Positions 46,904 to 56,031 of a stretch of DNA of 58,666 nucleotides are shown here, piece after piece (position 1 is the first letter of the stretch; each line of letters begins with the position of its first letter). Location of the stretch: positions 1 to 58,666 of the forward strand of contig PWNO01000079.1 of assembly GCA_003557765.1 (NCBI GenBank). The letters run 5' to 3'. The notes beneath the pieces are model-generated. The model did no database searches. It saw only the letters and a program-made list of their open reading frames with translations, and was not told the origin of the DNA. The DNA is from Bacteroidales bacterium (GTDB taxonomy: Bacteria > Bacteroidota > Bacteroidia > Bacteroidales > UBA7960). The position numbers and the translations under genes are program-made.

Positions 46904-49900
46904 TTATTCCTGCAGGTCATTGTCATCTTCACCAGCGTTTGCATCTGAAGAAGATGTGCGCTGACGACGAAAAAAATCATGCAGTTGATCAAATTCCCGG
47001 CGGTAAAATACACCAATGCCTTGTGTATAAGGTGCATTGGTATGGATGATATCGAAGGCATTGGATCGGTTAAATGCCTTGACCCGGAATTTACCTTCGG
47101 GTGTGACCTTCACTTCTACATTGACATCCCCGATAATCTGATTAGCACCTTGTGCCTGATGACCGGTGGCTGTCTGATTGCCAGCTACGCCAAAATTTCC
47201 GTCAATGAGTACGCGGTCATCAAACAACTGGGTAGACAAAGCCAACTCAACCTCCTGGCTGGTAATTTCATCACCCGGACGATAGTTTACGCCAATGTCA
47301 AAATCAGAACTGATCTGGGAAAGCCAGCTACTCAACTGATGCGATAACAGCTCTGAAGAAGTGGTGCCCATTCCATACCCAAGCGCTGCGTACTGATCGC
47401 GTGGCATAAACCGGTTGAGTACAAGCAGAGAGAAAACCTGCCGGTTCATTTCCTGATCAGTGGTGATTTCCCTTTCAATCAGCTCCCTGGTGTTGTCATC
47501 ACCCCCGGGAACGTCAATATCAAAAGTGATCCTTGGATTAAAGAGCTTGTCTTCCAGGATCAACACGGTTTCTACAGGCACCCTTCGACGGAACTGGTTT
47601 GCCATTTCATTGTCCACACCTCCTCCGGCAAGCAGTTCATAAAGGGAAGTTCGAAGGCGGTAAACAGCTCGCAGGTCAACGTCCGCATCATTGATGTCTC
47701 CAGTCCAGCGTATGCTGCTGCCCTGATCTATACGGAAACGTTTATTGATGATGTTTTGCAGGCTGAAAAGATACTCTCCGCTTTCGATCAGGTAGTCACC
47801 ATAAATATTAAATGAGCCATCGGGAGCAATCTCCAGGTTAAGGTCACCGCTGCCTTGTCCTCTGATTATATCACCAAATTGGGCATCAAAAAACAGCTCC
47901 ACTTCGGCATCCGGCGTAACCTCAAGGTCTAAGTTCATGGTGAGATTGCCGCCGGTTTGTGATAAGATGAAATCGTTTTCACTTTCTGTTTCATCCGGTG
48001 AAACAAAAGAAATAAAGTGTCTTTCCCGTACATCCCCGGTGTAATTTAATGGCAACATCACCCTTGTGCCCCTTTCGGTACGTGCACTCACATCCATTGT
48101 GATATCATCAGTAGGCCCGTGTATCCTTCCAAAACCAGTAAAAAAGGCGGTGCCAAAAAAGATGTTATTGTCGGCAGCATTGGTATTAAAAATGATCATC
48201 TCTTCAGGCCGAAGCTCAAAATCGATAGCAAAATTCCTGAAATAATCATGTGCGACCACACCACTGACCTGTGCGGTATTTCCCAAGGTGTCATACAACA
48301 TGACCTGCTCAAAGATGAACCGGTCTTTTTCGATAACAGCCTCATGGTCAAATGTATAAGTCGTTTTGAGGAAAGGGATAGGCATCACGATGTCGGACAG
48401 CTTGAGTTGTCCACTAAGCTGTGGCTGGTTAAAAGGACCATCCAAACGCAACTCCCCCGTAGCAAAGCCACCAAAGCCTTCCGTAAAGCTCTGCAGGTAA
48501 CGGCCCCAAACATCCATTTTGAAATTATGCAGGATGATATCCAGGTCAAAATTATCTGCATCGCTTCCGGTATAGAAGTTCCCAGTTGCTATGAGCGCTT
48601 CGTTCTCCCTCAGATCATTGCGTTCGTGAATCCTTGCGCAAACTTCAAAGGCTTGTTTTTCTTCATCCCAGGAACTGCTTACTTCCAAATCACCCATTAA
48701 CACATGATTGAAGGAAAAGTCTTCAATAGAGAATTCTGCTGCAATACCTGGTGACTGATATATCCCCGTAAAAGTTACATAGCCATCCATCAGGCCGCCA
48801 AAATTAAAGTTCCTTTCACCAAGCAGCACATCACTGTAGCCCGCATCAAAATTGGAAAAAGAAAGTCCCATACGGTCCTCGCTGTCCGGACTAAGCACCC
48901 CGTCAGCTTTGATAAACTGGTTATCGTGATAGGCCATGAGTTGATGAATTTCCACCCGGTTGGTGTCCAGGATGATGCTATGGTCTGTATTGAAACGCCA
49001 GGTATTTCCGTTGATCTGTGCTTCCGATTCAGGAAAGGACAACACCATCCTGTGTTCATCATAAAAATACGTAAGCCCTTTGACCCTCCCTTTATGATGC
49101 GCTTCATCCCCACCCCATGTCAATTCGGACCGGATGCTGTCACGTTTCCATGAATTGATCATGGAAAAATGATTAATAATCCGATTTTCAGACAGCATCA
49201 ATCGTTCGCTCTCCATGGCCAGCACGTAACTATCCGCATCATGATAACCCTTCAGCTGATAGCCATAAAAAGCGCGACCGGCAATTTCCAGCTTGTCGGC
49301 ATGACCTTCCAGTTCAAGATGAGATTCATCAGAAGATAGTGAACCATTAATCCAACTTCCTGAGGATATTTCCAGTCCAGGCATAAACAATGCGGTAAGC
49401 AACCGGGTGTCTTTAAACCTGAAGGAAAAATCGATATCCTGCATAATTGCAGGATCCTTCAAATCAGGTGGAGCTGTCAGCTTCAGGTTAGGACTATAGT
49501 TTGCAGCAAATAAGCGCAAGGATTCTAAAAATTTTTCAAAACGCAGGTTGCCATGCATGTCAATATCTGCAAAATCCGACCTGAGCCGCAGATGCCTGTT
49601 CTCTTCTGACCATCGGGTATTGTTAACATAGATGCTGTCTATGCTATAGCTCGTCGGATAAATGTCACGGACAGATGGATCGAGTGGAATTTCTGAATAC
49701 CAGATATTCCGAATGGTGAGTTCCCCTTCCATATCATCCATGGAAGATGCCTTGGCGTTGATGTCTACTTCAGCGCCAAGGAGTGAACCATACAGGGTAT
49801 CTCGCTGAAATATGCCGATATCAGTCAAATTAGCATGGACAAGACCCATTTGAAATTGAAACGCCGGGGTATCCGTATCGAAATCCACCAGTCCATTAAA

Positions 49901-51436
49901 TGAAAGGTTCAATTTTTCATCATTCACTTGCAGACGCCCATCAAAGCGCTGGTTCATGAATTCGCCTTCCAGGTCAATGTTTGTGAATAATACACCCCCC
50001 ATGGTCGTGCTATCCACGTAGCCATCCAAATGCATCCGGAGCCCGTCAGCAGCAAAACCCGAACCGCTTACCTCTGCCTGCATATTCAGATCACCCGGAT
50101 AGCCATCCCTCCCCAGGATACTTCCTAGTTGGAATGCTTTTGTGATGATTTTTCCCCGGTAATGGTATCCTTCTTCATAATCGTCTTTGGTCAGTGATAT
50201 TTCACTTTCCATGTGACCAAGGGATGTTCGCATTTCCCCTTCGGCCAGCAAATCATCCCTGTTTCCTGAGATTGTTCCGGTTAAGTGAATGTCACCAAAT
50301 TTTTCAAGATATGCAGGCAGCTCAAAATGTCTGCTAGCGGAGGCCTCAGGCAAGTCAAAGCCTTGAATATCATTTATGCTGCTGCGCAACTGATCTATGC
50401 GAGCTTCCACGTGCAGGTCGTTTTCCGAGTCAAGCCGGCTCAGCATCACTTCTCCATAGAATGCAGTATTGGGGCCATATTCCAGTGAAATGTCACGCGC
50501 TTCTATGTGCCGGTCACCCAGGTATACCTGTCCCCCGGCATGAAGTACTCCGCGAATACCGAAAAAAGGCTGGTAATAATGTCCAATATCTGCCAGGTCA
50601 ATGCGACCCGGTTGCAGCGATATCTGACCCCTGACCTGATCGATCACATCCCGGGCATGCTCACGCGCATCTAACCGCAGCGCCATGTTCCCGCTTAAAG
50701 CTGTCTGACCGGCTTCAAGCATGAAATGATCTGCGAATAAGGTGTCATCTTTCAGTTTGAGCGAGGCAGCCAGCTGATCAAGCTGAAAGCCTTTATCTTC
50801 AGAAAATTGTACCTGATCAATACGCAACGACTGAAGCGCGTCTGTGAGGTGGATGTCATGGATGGCGAGGTTCAGGTCGGCCAGTTTGAAATGGTGATAG
50901 TTGAATCCTTGTGTATCCTGAGAAAAGTTGTGGTCCTGGTAGCTGATGGCAGCATCACTGATTCGCAAAGATTGTGTGCTGAAGTGCCACCTGTCCTGAT
51001 CGTTGGCAGGTTCAGGTCGGGAAAAATAATCCAAGATAAAGCGGAAATTGTGTACATCCTTTTCGGCCTTTTTATACATCCCGAGTTCAAGTTGTCGGAA
51101 ATGTATTTCACTTAGAGCCAATTTTTTTTGAGGAACAGATAAGTGCTGCAAATGCAAATCGAGTCTTCCAAGATCAAGGAGCACTTCCTGTTGCCGGTCA
51201 AGTACACGGACATCATAAAGGATGACACTGCGAAAGAAACGCACATCCACCCCGCCAACACTTACCTCAGTTTGTAATTCTTCAGAAAAGTAGACAGTGA
51301 CTCTGTTTACAAGGTATTGTTGCACAAAGTTGATGTGCAACAGGCCATAAAACAGGATGGGCAGCAGCATAAGCGCCACCAGGAGAGACAGAAGTATTTG
51401 CCTGAGTTTTTTGATATCTTTGTTCTCCGATTTAAT
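46904..51436 (-). CDS. tamB: TamB/DUF490-type translocation and assembly module protein (start uncertain)
   Basis: A giant periplasm-spanning protein of about 1,490-1,510 residues that carries phospholipids between membranes or aids outer membrane protein assembly with TamA. An N-terminal anchor helix is followed by long repeated beta-strand pairs forming a hydrophobic groove, and the C-terminal DUF490-like domain includes DYLIESGEYLFSLQNI and FRIDQGSSIRW. The frame remains open upstream of the GTG at 51379 and encodes a lysine-rich stretch and the first half of the anchor helix, but no ATG, GTG or TTG is present there before the stop at 51452-51454. I show the ATT at 51436 as a possible start; GTG at 51379 is the conventional choice. 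It converges on ribBA and is divergent from, and overlapping with, the tsaD promoter region. Confidence 0.85.
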   Translation of the reverse strand: MKSENKDIKKLRQILLSLLVALMLLPILFYGLLHINFVQQYLVNRVTVYFSEELQTEVSVGGVDVRFFRSVILYDVRVLDRQQEVLLDLGRLDLHLQHLSVPQKKLALSEIHFRQLELGMYKKAEKDVHNFRFILDYFSRPEPANDQDRWHFSTQSLRISDAAISYQDHNFSQDTQGFNYHHFKLADLNLAIHDIHLTDALQSLRIDQVQFSEDKGFQLDQLAASLKLKDDTLFADHFMLEAGQTALSGNMALRLDAREHARDVIDQVRGQISLQPGRIDLADIGHYYQPFFGIRGVLHAGGQVYLGDRHIEARDISLEYGPNTAFYGEVMLSRLDSENDLHVEARIDQLRSSINDIQGFDLPEASASRHFELPAYLEKFGDIHLTGTISGNRDDLLAEGEMRTSLGHMESEISLTKDDYEEGYHYRGKIITKAFQLGSILGRDGYPGDLNMQAEVSGSGFAADGLRMHLDGYVDSTTMGGVLFTNIDLEGEFMNQRFDGRLQVNDEKLNLSFNGLVDFDTDTPAFQFQMGLVHANLTDIGIFQRDTLYGSLLGAEVDINAKASSMDDMEGELTIRNIWYSEIPLDPSVRDIYPTSYSIDSIYVNNTRWSEENRHLRLRSDFADIDMHGNLRFEKFLESLRLFAANYSPNLKLTAPPDLKDPAIMQDIDFSFRFKDTRLLTALFMPGLEISSGSWINGSLSSDESHLELEGHADKLEIAGRAFYGYQLKGYHDADSYVLAMESERLMLSENRIINHFSMINSWKRDSIRSELTWGGDEAHHKGRVKGLTYFYDEHRMVLSFPESEAQINGNTWRFNTDHSIILDTNRVEIHQLMAYHDNQFIKADGVLSPDSEDRMGLSFSNFDAGYSDVLLGERNFNFGGLMDGYVTFTGIYQSPGIAAEFSIEDFSFNHVLMGDLEVSSSWDEEKQAFEVCARIHERNDLRENEALIATGNFYTGSDADNFDLDIILHNFKMDVWGRYLQSFTEGFGGFATGELRLDGPFNQPQLSGQLKLSDIVMPIPFLKTTYTFDHEAVIEKDRFIFEQVMLYDTLGNTAQVSGVVAHDYFRNFAIDFELRPEEMIIFNTNAADNNIFFGTAFFTGFGRIHGPTDDITMDVSARTERGTRVMLPLNYTGDVRERHFISFVSPDETESENDFILSQTGGNLTMNLDLEVTPDAEVELFFDAQFGDIIRGQGSGDLNLEIAPDGSFNIYGDYLIESGEYLFSLQNIINKRFRIDQGSSIRWTGDINDADVDLRAVYRLRTSLYELLAGGGVDNEMANQFRRRVPVETVLILEDKLFNPRITFDIDVPGGDDNTRELIEREITTDQEMNRQVFSLLVLNRFMPRDQYAALGYGMGTTSSELLSHQLSSWLSQISSDFDIGVNYRPGDEITSQEVELALSTQLFDDRVLIDGNFGVAGNQTATGHQAQGANQIIGDVNVEVKVTPEGKFRVKAFNRSNAFDIIHTNAPYTQGIGVFYRREFDQLHDFFRRQRTSSSDANAGEDDNDLQE
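51415..51422 (+). promoter_or_regulatory. Candidate -7 element for tsaD (TATCTTTG)
   Basis: TATCTTTG is a perfect TAnnTTTG match 45 nt before the tsaD ATG. A TTTG lies only 14 nt upstream, which is short. It lies within the part of DNA that also encodes the start of TamB on the other strand. Confidence 0.45.
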
Positions 51437-51467
51437 TATTTGCCAGCCATACTATTCAGTCTGTACC

Positions 51468-52487
51468 ATGAGCATATACATTTTGGGCATTGAGTCATCC
51501 TGCGACGATACTTCGGCAGCCGTAATCAGGGATCGCAAAATTCTTGCCAACCTTATCGCCAATCAGGACATACACAAAGATTATGGCGGTGTTGTTCCCG
51601 AGCTGGCATCCAGGGCTCATCAACAGCACATTATTCCCGTCATAACCAATGCTTTATCGAAGGCAAATATACAAAAAAATGATATACATGCTGTTGCCTA
51701 TACCAATGGGCCCGGACTGCTCGGGTCGCTGCTGGTTGGCACCTCTTTTGCCAAAGGGTTTTCCCTCGCCATGCGTATCCCTTTGATTACGGTCAATCAC
51801 ATGCATGCGCACATTCTGGCCCATTTCATTGAGGATGAGCAACAGGGTGAACCACCCCCATTCCCTTTCCTCTGCCTGACAGTTTCTGGTGGCCATACTC
51901 AAATTGTGCTTGTAGAGGGGTATCATGACATGAAGGTGATTGGCCAGACCATTGATGACGCTGCCGGCGAAGCTTTCGACAAAGCGGCGAAGATCATGGG
52001 CCTGCCCTATCCCGGTGGGCCACTCATCGACAAACTTGCCGGCGAGGGTGATCCGCACGCATTTACCTTTCCCCATCCCCGGGCACCAGGACTTAACTAT
52101 AGCTTCTCCGGTTTAAAGACATCCATCCTTTATTTCCTTCGCGACCGCATAAAAAATGATGCGCAATTTATTGAAAAGCACAAGTATGACCTGGCTGCGT
52201 CCATCCAGCACAGCATTGTGGAGATTCTGATGAAAAATTTGCACAAGGCCGCCAAGGAGACCGGCATTCAGCACATTGCCATGGCCGGTGGGGTGTCGGC
52301 CAACAGCGGGCTCAGGGCGGCCTTCCGGCAGGAAGAAGAGCAGGGGAACTGGAAAACCTATATTCCAAAATTCGAGTATTGTACAGATAATGCAGCCATG
52401 ATAGCCATCACAGGCTATTATAAATACCTGGAAAGAGATTTTTCTTCACATCAGGTCACCCCTTTTACCCGCTACAGCAGCAAATAA
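51468..52487 (+). CDS. tsaD: tRNA threonylcarbamoyladenosine synthase component TsaD
   Basis: Kae1/Qri7-type protein that transfers threonylcarbamoyl to A37 of ANN-decoding tRNAs, together with TsaB and TsaE. Metal ligands H111 and H115 are in NHMHAHILAH. The N-terminal LGIESSCDDTSAA and the VSGGHTQIV, DDAAGEAFDK and AGGVSANSGLR motifs are all present. The 339-residue length is normal. I chose the ATG of MSIYILGIESS because residues before it lack similarity. It is divergent from tamB and converges on the lipoprotein gene (15 nt between stops). Confidence 0.96.
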   Translation: MSIYILGIESSCDDTSAAVIRDRKILANLIANQDIHKDYGGVVPELASRAHQQHIIPVITNALSKANIQKNDIHAVAYTNGPGLLGSLLVGTSFAKGFSLAMRIPLITVNHMHAHILAHFIEDEQQGEPPPFPFLCLTVSGGHTQIVLVEGYHDMKVIGQTIDDAAGEAFDKAAKIMGLPYPGGPLIDKLAGEGDPHAFTFPHPRAPGLNYSFSGLKTSILYFLRDRIKNDAQFIEKHKYDLAASIQHSIVEILMKNLHKAAKETGIQHIAMAGGVSANSGLRAAFRQEEEQGNWKTYIPKFEYCTDNAAMIAITGYYKYLERDFSSHQVTPFTRYSSK

Positions 52488-52502
52488 TCAGGCTTGATTA
52501 AC

Positions 52503-53363
52503 TTAATCATTAGGCGGATCTTCTGATGACTGGTTCTCTTCTCCTGGTTTGATCTCTATGAAGGGCGGAAAACTTCTTTCTGTCAACCGATGTGCATCCA
52601 CATCATAATGGAAATAGTATTCAAGTTCTTCTTCCATTTCTTTTTGCACATACAAGTTGAGGAGGTGATCAAAAATATTTTGGGCGTTTCTTTTGCCCGA
52701 ATAGGCTGCCAGATCATACACATCATCAATGGAAAGTGGGTATCTCTCGGGTTCAAAACGCAATGTTCCCCTGTTGTCCCTGACAAAACGCCCCTTAACA
52801 TAATCGCTTGTTGAACTTACATCAAAGAGCACTTGCATGTCCTTATCCTCTTCTTGCAGGTTGATAAACTCAAACCACACATTCGCTTCCAACACCGTGA
52901 TGGGTACCGCGGCTTCATGCCTGTAGCCGTCTGCATAACCCACGAAATTTGTCCGACCGAGATATTCCAGCAACTCCATTTGCCCGACAGCAAAAACATA
53001 AGCCGGTTGATCCAGCTCAAAAAAATCATCTGCTTCATCCGGACCATAATGATTGACATATAACACATCAAGGTACGCCCTTATGGTACTCATGAAATGG
53101 TCGACAAAAACCGAGTCCAATGTCACCCTGACAAAACGGGCAAGGTGATGATCCGGGCCAAAAGCACTATCGGAAGGCAGTTCGTTGGGATGTCCCGGCA
53201 TATATGTTTTAATCAACTCAGGGGGAGGCAGCAATAGCACATGAATATCGGTCTCTTCCACCACAAAATTTGTAGCGAGCTGCCTGCTGCTTACACATGC
53301 ATGGAAACACAGGGTGACAAAGAACACAAGGATGACATGGCGTTTCCCAGGATTGATATACAT
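52503..53363 (-). CDS. Uncharacterised lipoprotein
   Basis: A 286-residue protein with a lipoprotein signal peptide (VILVFFVTLCFHAC; lipid-bearing cysteine about residue 23). The mature chain begins SSRQLATNFVVEETDIHVLLLPPPELIK, is rich in acidic and aromatic residues, and ends in a disordered acidic tail. I see no catalytic motif. It starts 11 nt after the flavodiiron gene stops, so the two are probably cotranscribed. I recall similar proteins near tsaD in other Bacteroidetes, which suggests simple conserved gene order and not a functional link. Function unknown. Confidence 0.7.
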   Translation of the reverse strand: MYINPGKRHVILVFFVTLCFHACVSSRQLATNFVVEETDIHVLLLPPPELIKTYMPGHPNELPSDSAFGPDHHLARFVRVTLDSVFVDHFMSTIRAYLDVLYVNHYGPDEADDFFELDQPAYVFAVGQMELLEYLGRTNFVGYADGYRHEAAVPITVLEANVWFEFINLQEEDKDMQVLFDVSSTSDYVKGRFVRDNRGTLRFEPERYPLSIDDVYDLAAYSGKRNAQNIFDHLLNLYVQKEMEEELEYYFHYDVDAHRLTERSFPPFIEIKPGEENQSSEDPPND

Positions 53364-53374
53364 TTTATGCTATT

Positions 53375-54604
53375 TTACGCGTGTTTATCCTTAAGTTTTT
53401 TGCCAATCTTTTTCCCATACTCATGGCAAAGGGCATATTCGTCTTCATGCGGAGTGAACTTGACGAACACGCCATCACCCTCCACGTTGAGTTTCAGGTT
53501 TGCCAAAGTACTGTTGATTAGCTTGCCGGCCTCTCCGCTCCAACCATAGGAACCAAATGACCCGGCAATTTTCTTGTTATCCCTGATCGGGCTGATCACG
53601 GCAAACATCCGGTATATGGGCAACAGGATGTTCTGGTTGATCGTCGGACAACCGACCACAATGGCGCTGCTTTTGGCCACTCGTTCATCTACGTCGCCCA
53701 AAGGCATATTCTCAATGTCAGCGACCTCAACCTGGAAATCTCCGACACTTTTGATGCCGTCACGGATGGCCTCAGCCATCATACCGGTATTGTGATAGGC
53801 CGACACATAGGGAATGAACACATGGTCCTGCTGTGGTGTTTGTAAAGCCTCTTTAGCATACGCTTCACTCAGATCAACCCACTTCTTCCAGTCTTTCATC
53901 AGCAAAGGTCCGTGACCGGTCAGCACCGCATTGATTTCCAGCGGACGGATCTTGTCAATGGCTTTAAGCATAAATTTACTGAAAGGCTTCAGGATGACAT
54001 CAAAATAGTATTTGAATGCCTCACTGAAATCGCCCACCTTGTCGTCATACATCTCCGGATGCGCATAATGGCAACCAAAGGAGTCGCATGTAAACAACAG
54101 CTTGTCTTCCTCCAGATAAGTGTACATGCTATCCGGCCAGTGCAGGTTTGGTGCCGATATGAATCGCAGGGTTTTGTTACCCAAGTCAATGGTGTCCCCG
54201 TCCTTGACGATCTGGTGTCTGAAATCCTTGCCCAGGAAGTCCTTCAGATATTGTATCGCCAGCCTGCTCCCAACCACCGTGGCATTGGGTGCCAACGCCA
54301 GCACATTACCCAGGTTGCCGCTGTGGTCAGGCTCTGTATGGTTCAGAATCACATATTCGATCTCTGCAGGATTTCCTGCCTTGTAGAGTTTGTCTTTGTA
54401 TACATCCCAGAACTTTTCCTTGGATGTTTCCACCAGGGCCTTTTTGTCGGCATGAATATAATACGAATTGTATGTGGTGCCAAATTCTGTGGTCATCACC
54501 ACATCAAAGGTTACAATATCATAATCGATCACACCGACCCACTTCACATCCTTATTGATGTCGAGCACTTCGTTGTCGGGCCTCTTTAAGTCCTGTACGT
54601 TCAT
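53375..54604 (-). CDS. FprA-type flavodiiron protein
   Basis: A-type flavoprotein of 409 residues that reduces oxygen to water or nitric oxide to nitrous oxide in anaerobes. The N-terminal metallo-beta-lactamase domain holds the diiron motif NHTEPDHSGN, with further ligands around SFGCHYAHPEMYD and LTGHGPLL. The C-terminal flavodoxin-like domain binds FMN (VSAYHNTGMMAEAI and PTINQNILLP segments). No rubredoxin or other extra domain is fused. A lipoprotein gene follows at 11 nt. The 329-nt upstream gap has an operator-like inverted repeat. Confidence 0.94.
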   Translation of the reverse strand: MNVQDLKRPDNEVLDINKDVKWVGVIDYDIVTFDVVMTTEFGTTYNSYYIHADKKALVETSKEKFWDVYKDKLYKAGNPAEIEYVILNHTEPDHSGNLGNVLALAPNATVVGSRLAIQYLKDFLGKDFRHQIVKDGDTIDLGNKTLRFISAPNLHWPDSMYTYLEEDKLLFTCDSFGCHYAHPEMYDDKVGDFSEAFKYYFDVILKPFSKFMLKAIDKIRPLEINAVLTGHGPLLMKDWKKWVDLSEAYAKEALQTPQQDHVFIPYVSAYHNTGMMAEAIRDGIKSVGDFQVEVADIENMPLGDVDERVAKSSAIVVGCPTINQNILLPIYRMFAVISPIRDNKKIAGSFGSYGWSGEAGKLINSTLANLKLNVEGDGVFVKFTPHEDEYALCHEYGKKIGKKLKDKHA

Positions 54605-54673
54605 AAGGTTAAATATTGTAAAAATGTCAAAAACTCCAAAAGTTAAGATTTCAAGGGGTTAAGATGTTTAAAA

Positions 54674-54696
54674 CCAGGCACTTCCTCAGTGCCCGG
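54674..54696 (-). terminator. Hairpin downstream of hydE
   Basis: GGCACT at 54677-54682 pairs with AGTGCC at 54688-54693 around TCCTC, and CC/GG extend the stem past one mismatch. It could end hydE read-through or lie in the flavodiiron leader. No clear T-run follows on the minus strand. Confidence 0.35.
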
Positions 54697-54806
54697 TGCC
54701 CCGCAGGCAATACGCATTCTCCTGCATTTCAACCTCTTTGGCATGGTTAGGTTCATTTGCTATGATTTGATGACTGCCAATCAGAGCCTACCAGTTATTA
54801 ACGCTG

Positions 54807-54825
54807 TCAACAAATGATTTGTTGA
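54807..54825. promoter_or_regulatory. Operator-like perfect inverted repeat upstream of the flavodiiron gene
   Basis: TCAACAAA at 54807-54814 and TTTGTTGA at 54818-54825 are perfectly complementary around TGA. The symmetrical 8-bp arms with 3-nt spacer suit a dimeric DNA-binding regulator. It is 200 nt upstream of the flavodiiron ATG and about 110 nt downstream of hydE. The regulator is unknown. Confidence 0.5.
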
Positions 54826-54916
54826 TTACCGGATGGTCAATTATTGCTTTCATAGCATAATGCTTCAGACAGACCAATCAGTCATCCAGCATTCCCAAAA
54901 ATATTGACAGCATTGG

Positions 54917-54924
54917 CAAATATA
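54917..54924 (-). promoter_or_regulatory. Candidate -7 element in the hydE-flavodiiron gap (TATATTTG)
   Basis: TATATTTG on the minus strand fits TAnnTTTG but would leave a leader of about 305 nt before the flavodiiron ATG. A second element, TATTTTTG at 54896-54903, is nearby. Neither has a well-placed -33 partner. Confidence 0.3.
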
Positions 54925-54933
54925 CCTAATATC

Positions 54934-56022
54934 TTATGATTTCTTACGCCGGGAAAAATGTTTTGAGTCACCCCATTCGCCATAGCCTATTTCACCGCCA
55001 GCCATGTGTATCCGGGCTTCAAGGCATCGCTTGCAATCCTCCGCATCTTCGTCTGTGCACGGCTTGTCTTCATATAGCAGGTAATCTTCGCGGTAACGTG
55101 AGGGGGTCAGGTTGGGCATGATGATGTTGGCGCCAACCTTGATCGACTTCTCCCTGCCCATCGGATCGATGGCTTGCATGGCTGTGGTGGCAGCAATGTT
55201 GATGTCCTTCATCATGATACGCAAAATGGCCACCATTTTCAGGCTCATATAAAACCTGTCCATCTTGGGCATCAGCTGGTCACGGTATTCATACATTGGT
55301 GTATCCTCGTGTTCTATGTAGGGTCCCATGCCCACCATGTCGATATCGTGCTCCTGAAAAAAGAGCAGGTCGTCGGCCAGGTCTTCTGTGGTCTGGAACG
55401 GCAAGCCGATCATTACTCCGGATCCAACCTGATATCCGACCTTGCGCAGGAGGTAGAGTGCTTGCAATCGTGCCTGGTAATCATGGGTGTCATTTTGGGG
55501 ATGGTAGCGGTGATACAGCTCCGGGTTGGACACTTCAATGCGCAGCAGGTAGCGGTGGGCACCAGCCTCGAACCACCGGCGATACGTTTCCTCAGTTTGT
55601 TCTCCCAGCGATAGGGTGATGCCCAACTCCCCATTGCTCATCTTTTTGATCTCCCTTACCAGTCGCTCGATGCGTCGCACATAATCTTTTCCACTGCGCT
55701 CACCGGCCTGCAACACGAGGCTGCCAAACTTGTTTTCCCATGCATAGCGGGCCGCCTCCAGAACCTCATCCTCAGTGACTTCGTAGCGGTGTGCGTTTTT
55801 ATTGCCGGCACGGATGCCACAATAGAGGCAGTTTTTTCCGCAAAGATTAGCATATTCAATAAGCCCCCGGTAAAAGACTTTTTTCCCAACATGCGCCTCC
55901 TTCACCCTGGCTGCGTGTGCAAAAAGGGACTTCCTTTCTGTTTCATCGGTGTTCAACAAACTGACGATATCTTTTTTGGAAAGATTTTGTTTTTGCAGAA
56001 TATTTTGAATGTGCTGTGTCAT
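54934..56022 (-). CDS. hydE: [FeFe]-hydrogenase maturase HydE (radical SAM)
   Basis: Radical SAM enzyme of 362 residues that, with HydG and HydF, builds the dithiomethylamine-bridged diiron subcluster of [FeFe]-hydrogenase. The [4Fe-4S] cysteines are C61, C65 and C68 in NLCGKNCLYCG. The RGLIEYANLC lead-in and GVMIGLPFQT motif match HydE more than biotin synthase or PylB. It starts 9 nt after the hydF stop, so hydF-hydE form an operon. HydG and the hydrogenase are not in this window. Confidence 0.93.
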   Translation of the reverse strand: MTQHIQNILQKQNLSKKDIVSLLNTDETERKSLFAHAARVKEAHVGKKVFYRGLIEYANLCGKNCLYCGIRAGNKNAHRYEVTEDEVLEAARYAWENKFGSLVLQAGERSGKDYVRRIERLVREIKKMSNGELGITLSLGEQTEETYRRWFEAGAHRYLLRIEVSNPELYHRYHPQNDTHDYQARLQALYLLRKVGYQVGSGVMIGLPFQTTEDLADDLLFFQEHDIDMVGMGPYIEHEDTPMYEYRDQLMPKMDRFYMSLKMVAILRIMMKDINIAATTAMQAIDPMGREKSIKVGANIIMPNLTPSRYREDYLLYEDKPCTDEDAEDCKRCLEARIHMAGGEIGYGEWGDSKHFSRRKKS

Positions 56023-56031
56023 GGCCCGTGA

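Larger units (their letters stand above)
54605..54933. other. Intergenic region upstream of the flavodiiron gene
   Basis: About 329 nt between hydE and the flavodiiron gene. It holds a perfect 8-bp inverted repeat (54807-54825), a hairpin (54674-54696), and TAnnTTTG-like elements on the minus strand at 54896-54903 and 54917-54924. No coding sequence is recognised. Confidence 0.5.

Noticed and set aside
53912..54589. 225-codon plus-strand frame
   Set aside because: Antisense to the flavodiiron gene, which has intact diiron and flavodoxin motifs.
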